From: Candidula unifasciata
Taxonomy: Eukaryota; Mollusca; Gastropoda; Stylommatophora; Geomitridae
Direction of reading: 5' to 3'
Length of the DNA: 64,000 nt
Assembly: GCA_905116865.2 (NCBI GenBank)
Contig: CAJHNH020002535.1
Coordinates: forward strand, 485,117 to 549,116
In this document: positions 46,535-58,109 of the stretch, one piece after another
Layout: every line of letters begins with the position of its first letter
Numbering within the stretch: the first letter of the stretch is position 1
Notes under the pieces: model-generated
What the model was told of the DNA's origin: nothing
What the model saw: the letters and a program-made list of their open reading frames with translations, nothing else
Database searches by the model: none
Translations under genes and position numbers: made by a program

Positions 46535-47160
46535 ACCGTGTAAACTGAGCTGGACAAACTGGAGAGCACACAGAAAGAAGCTATGCGAACCATCGTGGGA
46601 TGCACGAGGAGCGCATCCGTTTTGTGTGTGAGACCTATCTTGGCTATGCCGACCGTAGATGATACACAGCATCGTGCTGTTTGTTTGTTTGTTTTAGTAT
46701 CCAGAAGCCATGAGTTGTTGCAAGTGACACACAACATAACCTTTGTAGCGGATTTGACACTGTGGAGGGTAACAGGGTAAAGAGGGTCGACCATGGATGG
46801 TTACGGCTGACAAGAGAATTCACAATGTCTGCAATATTCAAGAGATTAAAGGAGAGCAATGGGTAAAAAGCCAGGAGGACAGGCGGGATGCTGCATACTG
46901 TAGTGAACCCATTTTCTCCTAGGGTGGTAGTCACATTGCAATGGTATCTGGACTGGGGGGGGGGGGGGGGGGGGAGAGGCCTGCAGACGCTGAGGTTCAA
47001 AAGCTGACAGAGAACAAGTCTAGACCAGGAGATGTAATCACATACATTGATGTATCAGTGGCCAGGGGCAGTAAAGGTGGATGGGGCTACACTGCAAAAT
47101 CACGGATGAGAAGAATGACTAAGGAAAGCATAGCTATAGCATTACCACATAAGACATGAG
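46535..47160 (+). mobile_element. Non-LTR retrotransposon relic (RT end and RNase H start)
   Basis: The plus-strand translation at 46545-46660 reads LDKLESTQKEAMRTIVGCTR and VRPILAMPT, matching the minus-strand relic at 3.9-4.2 kb (QLEKLECRQSEVMRVILGCT). At about 46980-47150 it reads ADAEVQKLTENKSRPGDVIT, then YIDVSVARGSKGGWGYTAK, matching ATEVEVQQLIHDNSRSGDLI and YTDGSV there. In this copy the catalytic TDG has become IDV. The intervening part is shifted and contains a G tract. Same LINE family as the intronic relic, opposite strand, independently decayed. Confidence 0.8.
46957..46974. repeat. G homopolymer (about 18)
   Basis: Uninterrupted G run inside the LINE relic. Confidence 0.9.
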
Positions 47161-47375
47161 AATGGAGGTGGAGGCGGTACATGCGACATTACCACATACG
47201 ACATGAGAATGGAGGTGGAGGCGGTACATGCGACATTACCACATAAGACATGAGAATGGAGGTGGAGGCGGTACATGCGACATTACCACATACGACATGA
47301 GAATGGAGGTGGAGGCGGTACATGCGACATTACCACATAAGGCATGGGAATGGAGGTGGAGGCGGTACGTGCGAC
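47135..47375. repeat. 47-bp tandem repeat built from an RNase H coding segment, about 5 copies
   Basis: Unit ACATGAGAATGGAGGTGGAG, GCGGTACATGCGACATTACC and ACATAAG, 47 bp (ATGAGAATGG at 47156, 47203, 47250). Within each unit ATG AGA ATG GAG GTG GAG GCG GTA reads MRMEVEAV, the RNase H block holding the catalytic Glu (MRMEV in the relic at 3.5 kb). Retrotransposon coding sequence has therefore been amplified into a minisatellite. Confidence 0.9.
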
Positions 47376-48028
47376 ATTCCGGTAAGTGTAAAAAATGCCG
47401 ACCACACATAGTATCTTGGTATTTGCCATTATTGCTAAACAGTTGAGGCTGTCAGATTTAGAGCTGTCTAGAAATGGAGAAAAACATTCTGAACTAGTCT
47501 TGGCAAACGAACCTGCTATAGGAGCCACAGACAGGATCTAGTCATTCATAACAAAATCATTCGTCTGTTTGCTTTGGTATGATTTGTTTTCTTGTAGACA
47601 TTGAGGTAGGCTGAGACCAACCGTGTCATCTTGTCTGGTGGTTCTACACCAAAACGATACATCACAGTGCCAACTTGTATCCATGGGAAACAATACTTCT
47701 TATCGAAGAAATCCCCGTTTATTTTCCTGTCTTTTCTGACATAAACCAAGCTGGATTGCTCCAGCAGAACTGTGAATTAGACTCGTTCTACGTTATGATG
47801 AAATGTACTGAGCTTAGAATCGACAACATAGCACACCGGGCATGCCCATAGATGTTCCGTCTCCCGCAGCGAATGGCTTCAGGTGTAGATGCTAACTGTT
47901 ACCCTAGGGCACTGATTATACACAGGTTGTTCTTTTCCTTTCAAACGTCGCTGCTTGTCGGATCCTCACCTAATTTATCTTTTACCAATTCTTACACGTG
48001 TTTTGTCATACTATGAACAAATGTGTTT
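47376..48028. other. Unique sequence, no gene supported
   Basis: A minus-strand frame at 47546-47749 includes DKMTRLVSAYLNVYKK; it looks like possible protein, but no family is recognised. Confidence 0.35.
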
Positions 48029-48135
48029 AATCAGGCATTTATGTTTTTTCATACTATGAACAAATGTGTTTAATCAGGCATTTATGTTTTTTCACACTAT
48101 GAACAAATGTGTTTAATCAGGCATTTATCTTATGC
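48029..48135. repeat. 46-bp tandem repeat, about 3 copies
   Basis: ATACTATGAACAAATGTGTT and TAATCAGGCATTTATGTTT repeat three times. Confidence 0.92.
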
Positions 48136-48530
48136 TACCTGTATTGTCCTGGTTTACCAATTTAAACAAAAAAAAAAAAAAATTAATCATTTTCTAAGAT
48201 TTAATGAAAAAGCGTATGAAAGTTACACGGCTCAGACAACAATATCAGCGATGCTGCCAAGTAAAACAAAAAACAGCCAGTTAAATCTGGGGACGGCTCT
48301 TCAATTCCTGTTTAAAAAAATTACCTTTTTTTTTTCTGTTTCTTGGTCACACAGAAATGGCGAAAACATCTACCATAGAAGAAATGTTACATCGGTTAGG
48401 GACACCCGACAATAGTTTCAAGGCACCCCTCATAAGACCGCCTACCTGCACGGTTGCTCCGGGGTAAAGTCACACTACCTCACGCACTTATAGTGTCTAT
48501 CACAGGATGCACGTAGGTACACTTCCCTCT
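48136..48530. other. Unique AT-rich sequence
   Basis: Homopolymer A and T runs, with no gene seen. Confidence 0.4.
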
Positions 48531-48532
48531 AA

Positions 48533-48859
48533 GTCAGAGCTATTCAACAAAGTTTGCTCGCAGCCCAAAATGTTGAAAATGGGAATCGTCGCGGGCCAAT
48601 GGCCCGAGCCAAGTGTGGGAAGATTATTAACACTACAATCGAGAAAACTGTATATGTGTAAATTTAATACACTCTAAGACTGTTAAGCCTAGGAGCCCTA
48701 GTGCCTAGCCTACGGTAATATAAGTGAAACAGTATTGTAAACCATTTTAATGTAAAATGTACTACAATCTTTTGAAAGGATTAAAAAATACTCACTTTTA
48801 ATTGAAATACACTTATCTCCAACTTGTTGTTTGAATTTTAAATTGACGTTAGCATTGAC

Positions 48860-48896
<37 letters not shown>

Positions 48897-48900
48897 TAAT

Positions 48901-48934
<34 letters not shown>

Positions 48935-49596
48935 TTAACTGTCCACAGTTTGTTTCATTATGGCTTTGTGCAGAAGAAACCGAAAGCTATAACGCGGTAA
49001 AATGTAATTAATGGTGAAAATTTGCATTTCTGTTTTTGAGATAATTTTATAAAATGTGGCTGGCGTGAGTAAAGTCAGAGCAATTATCGTGCACTCCTGC
49101 AGCCCATCATTGCTCAGTGAGCTCCGACTGTTTATAATGATGTTTGTAAATTCGTCAATGGCAACTGACACACATTCTGCCTGTTTTATGCTTTCAGTTT
49201 AAAATTTCAAAACCTCACGGTTTCTGAGTTAATGAAAGGCCGCTTTATTACTAATATCCATTAAACATGCAAAGAAGCTGCTTCTGCTTTTTATTGTCAA
49301 GTACAAGCTCGCACAAGAATTCTGCTGCTTTGCTGATAAGTAGAAATCAACGAATCAACCTTTGATTTCCTAGCAATGAAACCTTCTGGATATGATTTTC
49401 TAAAATTAGCGTGTTTCGTTGTAAAGTGCCGCTTCAGGTTTTAATCATTTACTGCCGACTCACATTGGTTGCATAGGAAGCTCATCGGTTTCGAATGAGG
49501 CATTGTTGGTGATATAAATAAATATTTCAGTGTCTAGTCATTGTTGAATGCACGATTTTCACAATCCATCTTTGGTTTCTTACTAGTACCAGCCAT
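48533..49596 (-). mobile_element. hAT transposon relic with BED-finger transposase N-terminus
   Basis: Minus-strand translation from an ATG at 49596 gives MAGTSKKPKMDCENRAFNND, a stop, then TLKYLFISP, SFLCNQCESAVND, a stop, then NLKRHFTTKHANF, ARKSKVDSLISTYQQSS, and later a CVSVAIDEFTN segment. This is the N-terminal layout of domesticated and active hAT transposases of the GTF2IRD2/ZBED5/SCAND3 type. The zinc finger is C-x2-C ... H-x4-H (residues 42, 45, 57, 62). AIDEFTN resembles the start of the catalytic domain (LDESTDI). At least three stop codons and a large internal deletion make it dead. Left of the transposase, CAGAGCTATTCAACAAAG with a GC-rich GGGCC segment at 48533-48640 resembles a hAT end. 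I did not find a matching right end. Confidence 0.75.
48860..48936. repeat. (AAT)n microsatellite
   Basis: About 24 AAT triplets with one interruption, inside the hAT relic. Confidence 0.95.
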
Positions 49597-51140
49597 GGCA
49601 TCAAGAATTTAACTAAATTATAACAATTAAAATAATTTAAAACAGTGTTGCTGTTTCAGATTGTTACTACACAATAGCGTACGGCAGTCTACGTCTGGCT
49701 GTGACTTTTGTGTGAAACATCTGATACCAAGATCACTAGCAAGTATTCTGTGGTGTCCGGTTGTCACTAATAATGTTCTGCAGCATTCATTGTCATCAGT
49801 CCTTGCGTACTAGTGGTCACCATTAAGGAGAGTTTTTCAGTAATCTAAGCGCTAATTATCAAGACCGGGCTGGTATTTTCACACGCTTCCTCTCCAAAAA
49901 CTAGCTCACCTTCATTGACTGTCCAGTGGAGCAATTGCTTTCTATCTGTTACTTGATTCTTTCCACCTTATCTTATTATCTTTGGCTCCAAACAGGCCAG
50001 TTCTGCTATTTGAAGTAACGTTTACAATGAACTTGTAAAGATAGGAGCTCGAGTAGTCAGTCTATGAGAGTCGTCTTCCTACCGGAGATGACCTTCCCCC
50101 TCCCCCTCTATCTCCTTCCCCTCCCTCTCTATTGCCCTCCCCTCCCGCCCCCTCTCTGTCGAAAAAAATGGGATCGTTTTCAAGTGGCCCTCTTTAATTC
50201 ACAAGTATCAATGTCTAGAGATCATCGCAGCTCAAAGTTGACTAGACTGACCACGCGATGTGGGATAAAGCACGATGTCGTGTGGTGGGTTAATCCACGT
50301 GTAAGTCCAACCACCACATCTCTGTTCTACCTGTGGCCTGGCCAATTAACTGCGAGATGGCTAATCGGGTGATCTGCCAACTGGTAACCGACAGACACCT
50401 TTCAAGGCCGGACACATATATATTCAGTTATTGTATCAACACTGAATTTGTAGTTCCATCGATCGATAGTATTGTACCCTCCGGGCGTCTACCTAAATGT
50501 TTACCATGCCATTCTGAGATTTAAAAAACGCAATCTGGACCAGTGCTGTTTCTTCATTTGATACAAACATTCGGTTGCATCACGCGGCACCGTAAGGGGC
50601 GGCATAAGCAGCGAAACCAACACACAAGAACATTTGACAATTTATTAGGGGCGGCATTTCAGAGATAGCATGATACGAAGAAATCTACTGCATGGCACTG
50701 ACGACAGACCATCAAGGCAGAACACAGCTAGCCTGTTCAACCTCGGGAGAAGTGCTAATTGGGACACCCATAACGGCTCTGCAAGCCGCCAGGTGTCACC
50801 TGCAGTCCTCTTGGGGTCAAGACGGTTACCTCTGGTGACACTCGACATACTTTAAGTGGCGTGTATTTCAGAAAGCACTTTCAGCAAATGATGGGCCGAC
50901 ATGTCGCAGTAGTTTGTGGTGCTTGCTACCCCTAACAAATATGTCTAGCGCCAATGTCCTGTGATTGATACGCTCCCAAGTGAGTAGATATGTGTTTAGT
51001 TGCAGAACTTCGATTTTCCCCAAAACAGGAACGAGAAATCTATTCAGCTCCCGAACTTCCGCGAGACAAAACGTGCGTTTCCAGGACCGAACACACTCCA
51101 GGCTGATGTGTTGGCCAGAATGACTGCTATGTGCAGACAG
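49597..51140. other. Unique sequence, no gene supported
   Basis: A CT-rich tract lies at 50091-50158. Short frames at 50064-50372, 50645-50855 and others have no recognisable content. No repeats of note. Confidence 0.35.
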
Positions 51141-51144
51141 ACAT

Positions 51145-51280
51145 AAAACGACCGACTGACAGACAGACAGACAGATATATTGACAGATAGATACACAGAC
51201 ACACAGACAGGCTAAAAGAGAGGCACAAAGACTGACACACAGACAGATACAGACAGGTAGGCAGACAGATACACCATTAA
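51145..51280. repeat. Imperfect GACA/GATA microsatellite
   Basis: CAGACAGACAGACAGATA words over about 130 bases. Confidence 0.9.
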
Positions 51281-51309
51281 GACAGCTATCACTGGTAACT
51301 GTTTTATTG

Positions 51310-51650
51310 CGCTCTTGAAACATGCCTCTGTTTCTGTTCTCCACTCCTGGAAATGCTTCGCTGAGTCAGGGCAGGAACAGTTCTCTGAAACGGGCCCTTT
51401 TGTTGGCTTCGTATAAAGTACTTTTCAGTGTCTCTGATATTTTAGCGGTCTATTCTCTGCGTGGTCGACCTCTGTTTCTGCTACCGCTGTATCTGTATAG
51501 CACTGCTGTCTGTGGTGCCCTGCCTGCTGCTAGCCTTGTTACATGGCCAAACCATTTGATTTGTTTCTACCAATGAAGTTCAGTATTGGCTCTGTACCGA
51601 CTCATCTCCTGATATCATCGTTCCTAAGTCGATCTTAGTTACAACTAGCA
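51310..51650 (-). mobile_element. LINE C-terminal relic, minus strand
   Basis: Minus-strand translation reads QIKWFGHVTRLAAGRAPQ, YSGSRNRGRPRRE, a TAG, then TAKISETLKSTLYEA and FRELFLP. The W-F-G-H-V-x-R block followed by RGRP is the usual C-terminal signature of RT-encoding LINEs. The stop sits where Trp is expected (RGRP..W). Truncated 5' by unrelated sequence. Confidence 0.78.
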
Positions 51651-51734
51651 TAGTAAGTAAACCTATAATTTATGTCGTGACAATTTTCCTTCTGTCTCGA
51701 TGTTTGACATTAATAGAATAACGTTGGTAAGAAT

Positions 51735-51848
51735 ACTTTTAGTGTTCATTTTCACATCCTGCATTCCAGAAGTAACTGGCCACAAAACAGGGTTCTTTTA
51801 GTGTTCATATTCACATCCTGCATTCCAGAAGTAACTGGCCACAAAAAA
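51735..51848. repeat. 60-bp direct duplication
   Basis: CTTTTAGTGTTCATTTTCAC with its next 35 bases, through GTAACTGGCCACAAAA, occurs twice. Confidence 0.92.
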
Positions 51849-51869
51849 GGATTTCCGTTCCACGCGATA

Positions 51870-53285
51870 TAAAGACAAGTAAAAACACAAAGAGATAAGT
51901 GAATACAGAGAGAAATAAGTAAACACACAGTGAGATAAGTGAAAATACAGTGAGATAAGTGAACACACAGAGAGATAAGTTAAAACAAAAAGAGAAATGT
52001 AAACACACAGTGGGATACGTAAACACACAAAGAGATAAGTGAACACACTGAGAGATAAGTGAACACACAGAGAGATAAGTAAACACACAAAGAGATAAGT
52101 GAACACATAGTGAGCTAAGTGAAAAAACAGAGAGACAAGTAAACAAACAGAGAGATAAGTGAACACATAGTGAGATAAGTGAAAACACAGAAAGATAAGT
52201 AAACACATAGTGAGATAAGTGAAAACACAGAGAGATAAGTGAAAACACAGAGAGATAAGTGAACACACATAGAGATAAGTGAACACACAGAGAGATAAGT
52301 GAACACATAGTGAAATAAGTAAACACACAGAGAGATAAGTGAACACATAGAGAGACAAGTGAACACACAGAGAGATAAGTGAACACACAGAGAGATAAGT
52401 GAACACACAGAGAGATAAGTGAACACACAGAGAGATAAGTGAACACACAGAGAGATAAGTGAACAGACAGAGAGATAAGTGAACACACAGAGAGATAAGT
52501 GAACACACAGAGAGATAAGTGAACACACAGAGAGATAAGTGAAAACACAGAGAGATAAGTAAACACATAGTGAGATAAAGTGAAAACACAGAGAGATAAG
52601 TGAACACACAGAGAGATAAGGGAAAACACAGAGAGCTACGTGAACACACAGAGAGATAAGTGAATACCCAGAGAGATAAGTGAACACCCAGAGAAATAAG
52701 TGAACACACAGATAGATCGGTGAACAGACAGAGTAAAAGTAAACTCACAGAGAGATAAGTGAACACACAGAGAGATAAGTGAACACATAGAGAGATAAGT
52801 GAACACAAAGTGAGATAAGTGAAAACATTGTGAGATAAGTGAAAACACAGAGAGATAAGTGAACACACAGATAAGTGAACACATAGTGAGATAAGTGAAC
52901 ACACAGAGAGATAAGTGAACAGACAGAGAGATACATGAACAGAGAGATAAATGAACACACAGAGAGATAAGTGAAAAGACAGAGACATAAGTGAACACAC
53001 AGAGAGATAAGTGAACAGACAGAGAGATACATGAACAGAGAGATAAATGAACACACACAGAGATACATGAACAGAGAGATAAGTGAACACACAGAGAGAT
53101 ACACGAACAGAGAGATAAGTGAACACACAGAGAGATACATGAACAGAGAGATAAGTGAACACACAGAGAGATAAGTGAACACACAGAGAGATAAGTGAAC
53201 ACACAGAGAGGTAAGTGAACACACAGAGAGATAAGTGAATAAACAGAGAGATAAATGAACACACAGAGAGATAAGTGAATAATTA
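51870..53285. repeat. 20-bp minisatellite, about 70 copies
   Basis: Unit GTGAACACACAGAGAGATAA, 20 bp. Three units equal 60 bp, so minus-strand frames run for up to 488 codons with a 20-residue period (SLISLCVHLSLCVFTYLSVC). Several 13-14 base partial units appear at 52860-53130. Confidence 0.95.
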
Positions 53286-53399
53286 GAAATTAAAGTAACT
53301 GAAATCTCAAATATTTAAGGTTAACAAGTTGTAACTTGACGGAACAAAACACTTGAGAAGTGAAGCTAACACTGATAAATAAAACAGAAAAAGAGATTA

Positions 53400-53610
53400 G
53401 GAAACAAACATAGAAATAAGTGTACAGGCAAAGAGAGGTAAACAGACACAGAGATAAGTGAACAGAGAGTAGTAAACAGTCAGAGAGAGGTAAACAGACA
53501 GAGAGGTAAACAGACAGAGAGGTAAACAGACAGAGAGGTAAACAGCCAGAGCGATAAGTTAACAGACAGAGAGACGTAAACAGACAGAGAGATAAATGAA
53601 CAGACAAAAC
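53400..53610. repeat. Degenerate extension of the 20-bp array
   Basis: GTAAACAGACAGAGAG units, shorter and more diverged, separated from the main array by 110 bases of unique sequence. Confidence 0.85.
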
Positions 53611-54010
53611 CAGGTGAGGAGACAGAGATTTGCAAATAAAAATACGATAGTCAAGATAAGCTTTCGGGCTCTAAGCAAATATTTAGAAATTAAAATAATC
53701 GACATCTTAATCTAAGCTTAGAATATTTTAGGTCAACCAGTTGTTGCTTCGCTGAGCAAAATTCGTGAACACTCGAGCTAGTTCTAATTGAAAAATATTT
53801 AATTACTTCGTGTCTGCACAACAATATAAGCAACTCAAGGGTGTGACAGAATCATTCAGGTATGCCTAGGGAGCGAACTAGACACTTTCAAGTGAACAAA
53901 GTGGCGAGGACAAGACGTTTTTCTACGTCCTGTTAGGCATACAGTGCTATGAAAGTTAGTTGCGTATCCTCTACAGGACGTTGCAGAACCAGCTCCGGAA
54001 TTTTTGAACT
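53611..54010. other. AT-rich unique sequence
   Basis: No gene or repeat structure recognised. Confidence 0.4.
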
Positions 54011-54013
54011 ATT

Positions 54014-54305
54014 GTGATTTTTCTGAGCAAATTTACGCCCAATGGTTTGCCATTGCGTTCTCTACGGTCGGTTCTCGATACCACTGTCGAAACCAACACA
54101 AGGCTCAAGGCAAATCGGTTCTCTTGGGGTGATGTGGTCATCATTGTGCCAGCCACCTTTGCTTCCCATAACTTAGCCTGGTACCTATGTGAGACTAGGT
54201 CTTCTGGGAAACCAAGGTCATGTTTGACAAAAATCCAGCTCCTGCGGATTTAAGCCCATGACCTTGGAATCGGCAGGCTAGCAACTAGCCGCTACACTAG
54301 GGTGG
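54014..54305 (-). mobile_element. tRNA-derived SINE-like element, minus strand
   Basis: From 54305 on the minus strand: CCACCCTAGTGTAGCGGCTA (A box region), then about 35 bases later CATGGGCTTAAATCCGC (B box region), then a body of about 220 bases ending near 54014. The size and layout fit a tRNA-derived SINE. An in-body frame of 79 codons on the plus strand is incidental. Confidence 0.6.
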
Positions 54306-54520
54306 CTATCTCTGAAGACAATATGTTTGTTTTTCTTGCTAAGTGTTGTGTTTAATCTGTTTATGATGGCTTCGTCTTCGGTTCTTCGCGATTGTCAACC
54401 AGTGCAGAATTCAGTTGTGTGATAGCAGACTCACTTATGGTAAACTTGTAGTACTCGACAGTTAGTGCTGGAGTAAACAACAGTTTGTTGTGAAAGCTAT
54501 TAAGTTTAGTAGCTGTAACT

Positions 54521-54553
54521 GGAAAGGGGGGGGGGGGGTGAAAAGGGGGGGGG
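54521..54553. repeat. G-rich tract
   Basis: Three G runs (11 or so, 4-5, 9-10) separated by T or A. Candidate quadruplex sequence. Confidence 0.8.
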
Positions 54554-54611
54554 ACATCTGACGACTTCATTGCTGGGAAAGCCTAGATTGTGGGAGACGT
54601 CCTGCAACGTC

Positions 54612-54955
54612 TCCGATACAGAGGTTAAGGAGACAGGACAGAAAGTCAGCTGTTGGAGATGGTCATCGATAAAGAGGTGAAGGAGACAGGACAGGTAGTC
54701 AGCTGTTGGAGATGGTCATTGACACAGAGGTGAAGGGGACAGGACAGGTAGTCAGCTGTTGGAGATGGTCATCGCTACAGAGGTGAAGGAGATATGACAG
54801 GTAGTCAGCTGTTGGAGATGGTCATCGATACAGAGGTGAAGGAGACAGGACAGGTAGTCAGCTGTTGGAGATAGTCATCGATACAGGGGTGAAGGAGACA
54901 GGACAGGTAGTCAGCTGTTGGAGATGGTCACAGGTATAGAGGTGAACATTAGCAG
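54612..54955. repeat. 53-bp minisatellite, about 6 copies
   Basis: Unit GGAGACAGGACAGGTAGTCA, GCTGTTGGAGATGGTCATCG and ATACAGAGGTGAA, 53 bp. Confidence 0.95.
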
Positions 54956-56020
54956 ATTGCTGGTCGGACTGACAGTGCATTTTCCTTCGCTGGCGACATG
55001 CACAGACTGTATCCTCAGATCGACAGCTTCTTAAAGGGCCAGTAAATCGGCAACTGTTGCATAATTTCCCCTTGACAACGTTTGTCTACGCCACGAAAAC
55101 ACCCGCGCCGTGTTTCTGAGACTCTGATCGTCGCCCAGCTGACGAAACTTATTACTTTTTGATGAATGTTTTTGCCATAGAAACCACACATATGCCGTTG
55201 TAGCTAGAGGTAGGGCCGATATTACAACCTAATGCATCCATATGTTACACGATTCTTGGGGATAAGTAAATGTTTGTAAACATGGCGGTACTTGTATGTT
55301 CAGCTGCTGACTGGGTGCAGTGTTGTGGAGCTAAGTGCCATGTGAAGTGTCTTTAATGTGCCGTCTGTTTTACTGAGTGCTCACGTTGTGTGAGAAGTTC
55401 AAGAACAGTTCACGCTCCAGAACTTGGGATAATATATTGTCTGTTTTGAGTTGTGGAAATGTGTGAATGACAGACTTGTAGAAACAGACTGGTGTCTCGA
55501 CAGGCGTCAATGAGGTTCCTGTGTTAGAGCTGCTGTGAACAGCGCCCCCCTGTGTGGAGAAGGCCTGGGCCAGGAACCAGCGAACGGAAGGTAACTCTAT
55601 CTTTGCCTGTTTACGGTAGAGTGAACGGGTGTGTGGCTGCTTAGTGGCTGTGTCCTGTGTATTTCAACAGATTAGATTTCCACACAAACCAACTTGCTGA
55701 AGTCCTACCTACAGTTTGAATACAAGGCCAGTTTTTCTGCCAATTTATGGGAGTAGCTGGTAATGTTTCATTGGTGCCGGTAGATCTTAGCTGTTTTTGT
55801 GTATCTCTTCTTGAAACCTATCCAGTTCTGCTGTTTACAAGTTCTTTTAGTAACAGATTGGCAACGGTGACTGGTAATATTTAAGTTCGTTTAATGAAGA
55901 GGTAATGCCAGACAATTCCACCATACTCAACCCAAATGAACTTCTTAATATACAAGAAGAGTTAGAAACATGCAAATCCTATGTATATATTTGACTGCAC
56001 CTAATTAGTAGAGTGGAAGG
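54956..56020. other. Unique sequence, possible but unproven 5' exon
   Basis: No long open frame. An AAG|GTAACTC splice-donor-like site lies at about 55590, at the end of a relatively GC-rich stretch. At 55906 a 30-codon frame reads MPDNSTILNPNELL, which looks protein-like but is unassigned. I do not call a gene. Confidence 0.35.
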
Positions 56021-56024
56021 TGCC

Positions 56025-56112
56025 GTTGTTGGGATGCCGTGATTGGGATGCCGTGGTTGGGATGCCGTGGTTGGGATGCCGTGGTTTTGATGCCGTGGTT
56101 GGGATGTGCCTT
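56025..56112. repeat. 15-bp tandem repeat, about 5 copies
   Basis: Unit GGGATGCCGTGGTTG. Confidence 0.93.
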
Positions 56113-56344
56113 AACGGCACCTAGGCATGTTGTGGTGTGTCTGCATGGTTTACCGTTGACACGAACAATCAACTGATCACAAACTTGAGAAAGAGAAAGT
56201 AGCCATTTGTGGCCACATTAGGAAAAGAAGCAATCGGAAATACTTGACAATTATATAGTTTTATAGAAGCAGGGATGGAGAAAGTCAAAGATAGAAGGCA
56301 CTTGATGTTCTCTTGCTATAACAGATGTTTTCTAAATTTTATGT

Positions 56345-56361
56345 ATATTTGTGTGTGTGTG

Positions 56362-56420
<59 letters not shown>

Positions 56421-56421
56421 A
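56345..56421. repeat. (GT)n microsatellite
   Basis: About 35 GT dinucleotides with a few interruptions near the left end. Confidence 0.97.
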
Positions 56422-56639
56422 CAGGATCACAAGATAACGAGAAGCATAGTTACTCACGCCAATCCTACATGGTTAAAGAAATACATTCTTGTTGATGTAA
56501 CTCTGCAGTATTGCACGTAGCGAGATCTGGAGAAATATGGCCAGCAATAAATTGTGCAATGTATTGTTAATGTCCAGATGGTTGACATTCACTAGAGAAA
56601 CATGTTTCTTCACAGATCAGAATATCAGAATCACCAGCA

Positions 56640-57008
56640 GTTCTCTGGATGTTCGCAGACACGGAAGGCAGCATCAGTTCTCTGGACGTTCGCAGACATG
56701 AAAGGCAGCATCAGTTCTTTGGACGTTCTCAGACACGGAGAGCAGCATCCGTTCTTTGGACGTTCTCAGACATGGAAGGCAGCATCCGTTCTTTGGACGT
56801 TCTCAGACACGAAAGGCAGCATCCGTTCTTTGGACTTTCGCAGACATGGAAGGCAGCATCCGTTCTTTGGACGTTCTCAGACACGGAAGGCAGCATGAGT
56901 TCTTTGGACGTTCGCAGACATGGAAGGCAGCATCCGTTCTTTGAACGTTCTCAGACATGGATGCCAGCATCCGTTCTTTGGACGTTCGCAGACATGGAAG
57001 GCATCGTG
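56640..57008. repeat. 37-bp minisatellite, about 10 copies
   Basis: Unit TTCTTTGGACGTTCTCAGAC and ACGGAAGGCAGCATCCG, 37 bp. Open on both strands over several frames; not a gene. Confidence 0.94.
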
Positions 57009-57320
57009 CGCTCTCATCGGCCTGCTTGTCTTGATGGCACATACATCAGATATATATGGCGATGGGCAGAACACACGGCGCTGTAGATGATTTCATCCAT
57101 TTCCAGACAGAACAAAGCTATTTTTAATGTGTGAGTCAAAACTGTCTCAAACTGTAGTCACAACGTTTCTCCTACAGCGCCGGTCGCCTAACAGTACAGG
57201 CAACCCTCATTCTGCAGAGAATGCTGACTACAATTCACCTTATGCCTTATGTTATATATCTCCTGCAACTCTCTGTGTACCCCACCATTTTAATTCATCT
57301 GCTGCTATTTGACTTCTCCT
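57009..57320. other. Unique sequence, no gene seen
   Basis: No recognisable feature. Confidence 0.4.
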
Positions 57321-57329
57321 GCTTCTGTG

Positions 57330-57690
57330 TCTGACTGTATGGTGTTTGCCATGTGGTTGCCAGTTAAAAGATATTCTTGTTTTTCCATAAAAGGTTTCCT
57401 AAAATATTTCGGCCAACAGTAACACTTTTCCTTCACTTCTTTACTAGCTAGAAGTGATCGTTCACTTCATCATGAGTGGGTTCATTATTATGTTCTGTTA
57501 CTTTATGTTTGTGTCTGCTCTCTGCCGGCATCAGACAATCAATTTTTGTAATTTATTAGTCATTACTTTAGTTATTTTCCATGTTTCATCTCCAAACAGA
57601 AATGTTGAAAGTGTAATCAGTTTGCATTTCTAACTTTTTTAAGCACTACATTTTCCTGTTTGTTGTCTTGCCGCCTTCTTGTTGAGGACT
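57330..57690 (-). mobile_element. LINE relic (post-RT region), minus strand
   Basis: Minus-strand translation around 57630-57540 gives ITLSTFLFGDETWKITKVMT followed by NKLQKL. This matches the LINE post-RT block (SVLLYGSETW..TK...NKLQ) that normally precedes the W-x-G-H-x-L-R block. Multiple stops follow. Likely related to the fragment at 27.1-27.5 kb. Confidence 0.65.
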
Positions 57691-57769
57691 TTCTTCTCTA
57701 GTGCTACAACAGAACCAATCAATGCAGGCGGATACGTGTACATCCGGGTACAGCGACAAGACAAACTAT

Positions 57770-57870
57770 GTATCTTTGCTCGCTGTCGGTGTCAGCCTTG
57801 AACCCTTGACCTCGCTGCTGCAGGTCAACGACAAGGTCATACACGCTAAGCAGTTCACTTTGATGGAAGG
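57770..57870 (-). mobile_element. Possible tRNA-like SINE head
   Basis: On the minus strand CTGCTTAGCGTGTATGACC is followed by GGTCAAGGGTTCAAGGCT, loosely A and B boxes. Weak. Confidence 0.3.
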
Positions 57871-57984
57871 TACCGGTTTAAGTCTGAATTAATCAAGAAA
57901 CAAAAAATGTATTGATTGGCACTCATAGAAAGAAGTAGAAAGATAGAAGAACAAACTAGACAACATAAAAATCGAAAGCTATAG

Positions 57985-58045
57985 TTACCGTGCCGGGAAT
58001 TGAACCTATCACCTCCAGACGGCGTGTGCGTCTCGCCATGGATAC
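57985..58045 (-). mobile_element. tRNA-like sequence
   Basis: Minus strand: CCATGGCGAGACGCACACG, then GATAGGTTCAATTCCCGGCA, a good B box at tRNA-like spacing. No convincing acceptor stem, so probably a SINE head or tRNA pseudogene. Confidence 0.5.
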
Positions 58046-58109
58046 AAGTACACTAAGAACATGGTCAACTACGGTTTAAGTCTGGCATCCATTGCTTAAT
58101 CTCAGTTGA

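Noticed and set aside
51798..53264. 488-codon Ser/Leu/Cys-rich membrane-like protein on the minus strand
   Set aside because: Product of a 20-bp array read in 60-bp frames; hydrophobicity comes from the repeat, not from a folded domain.
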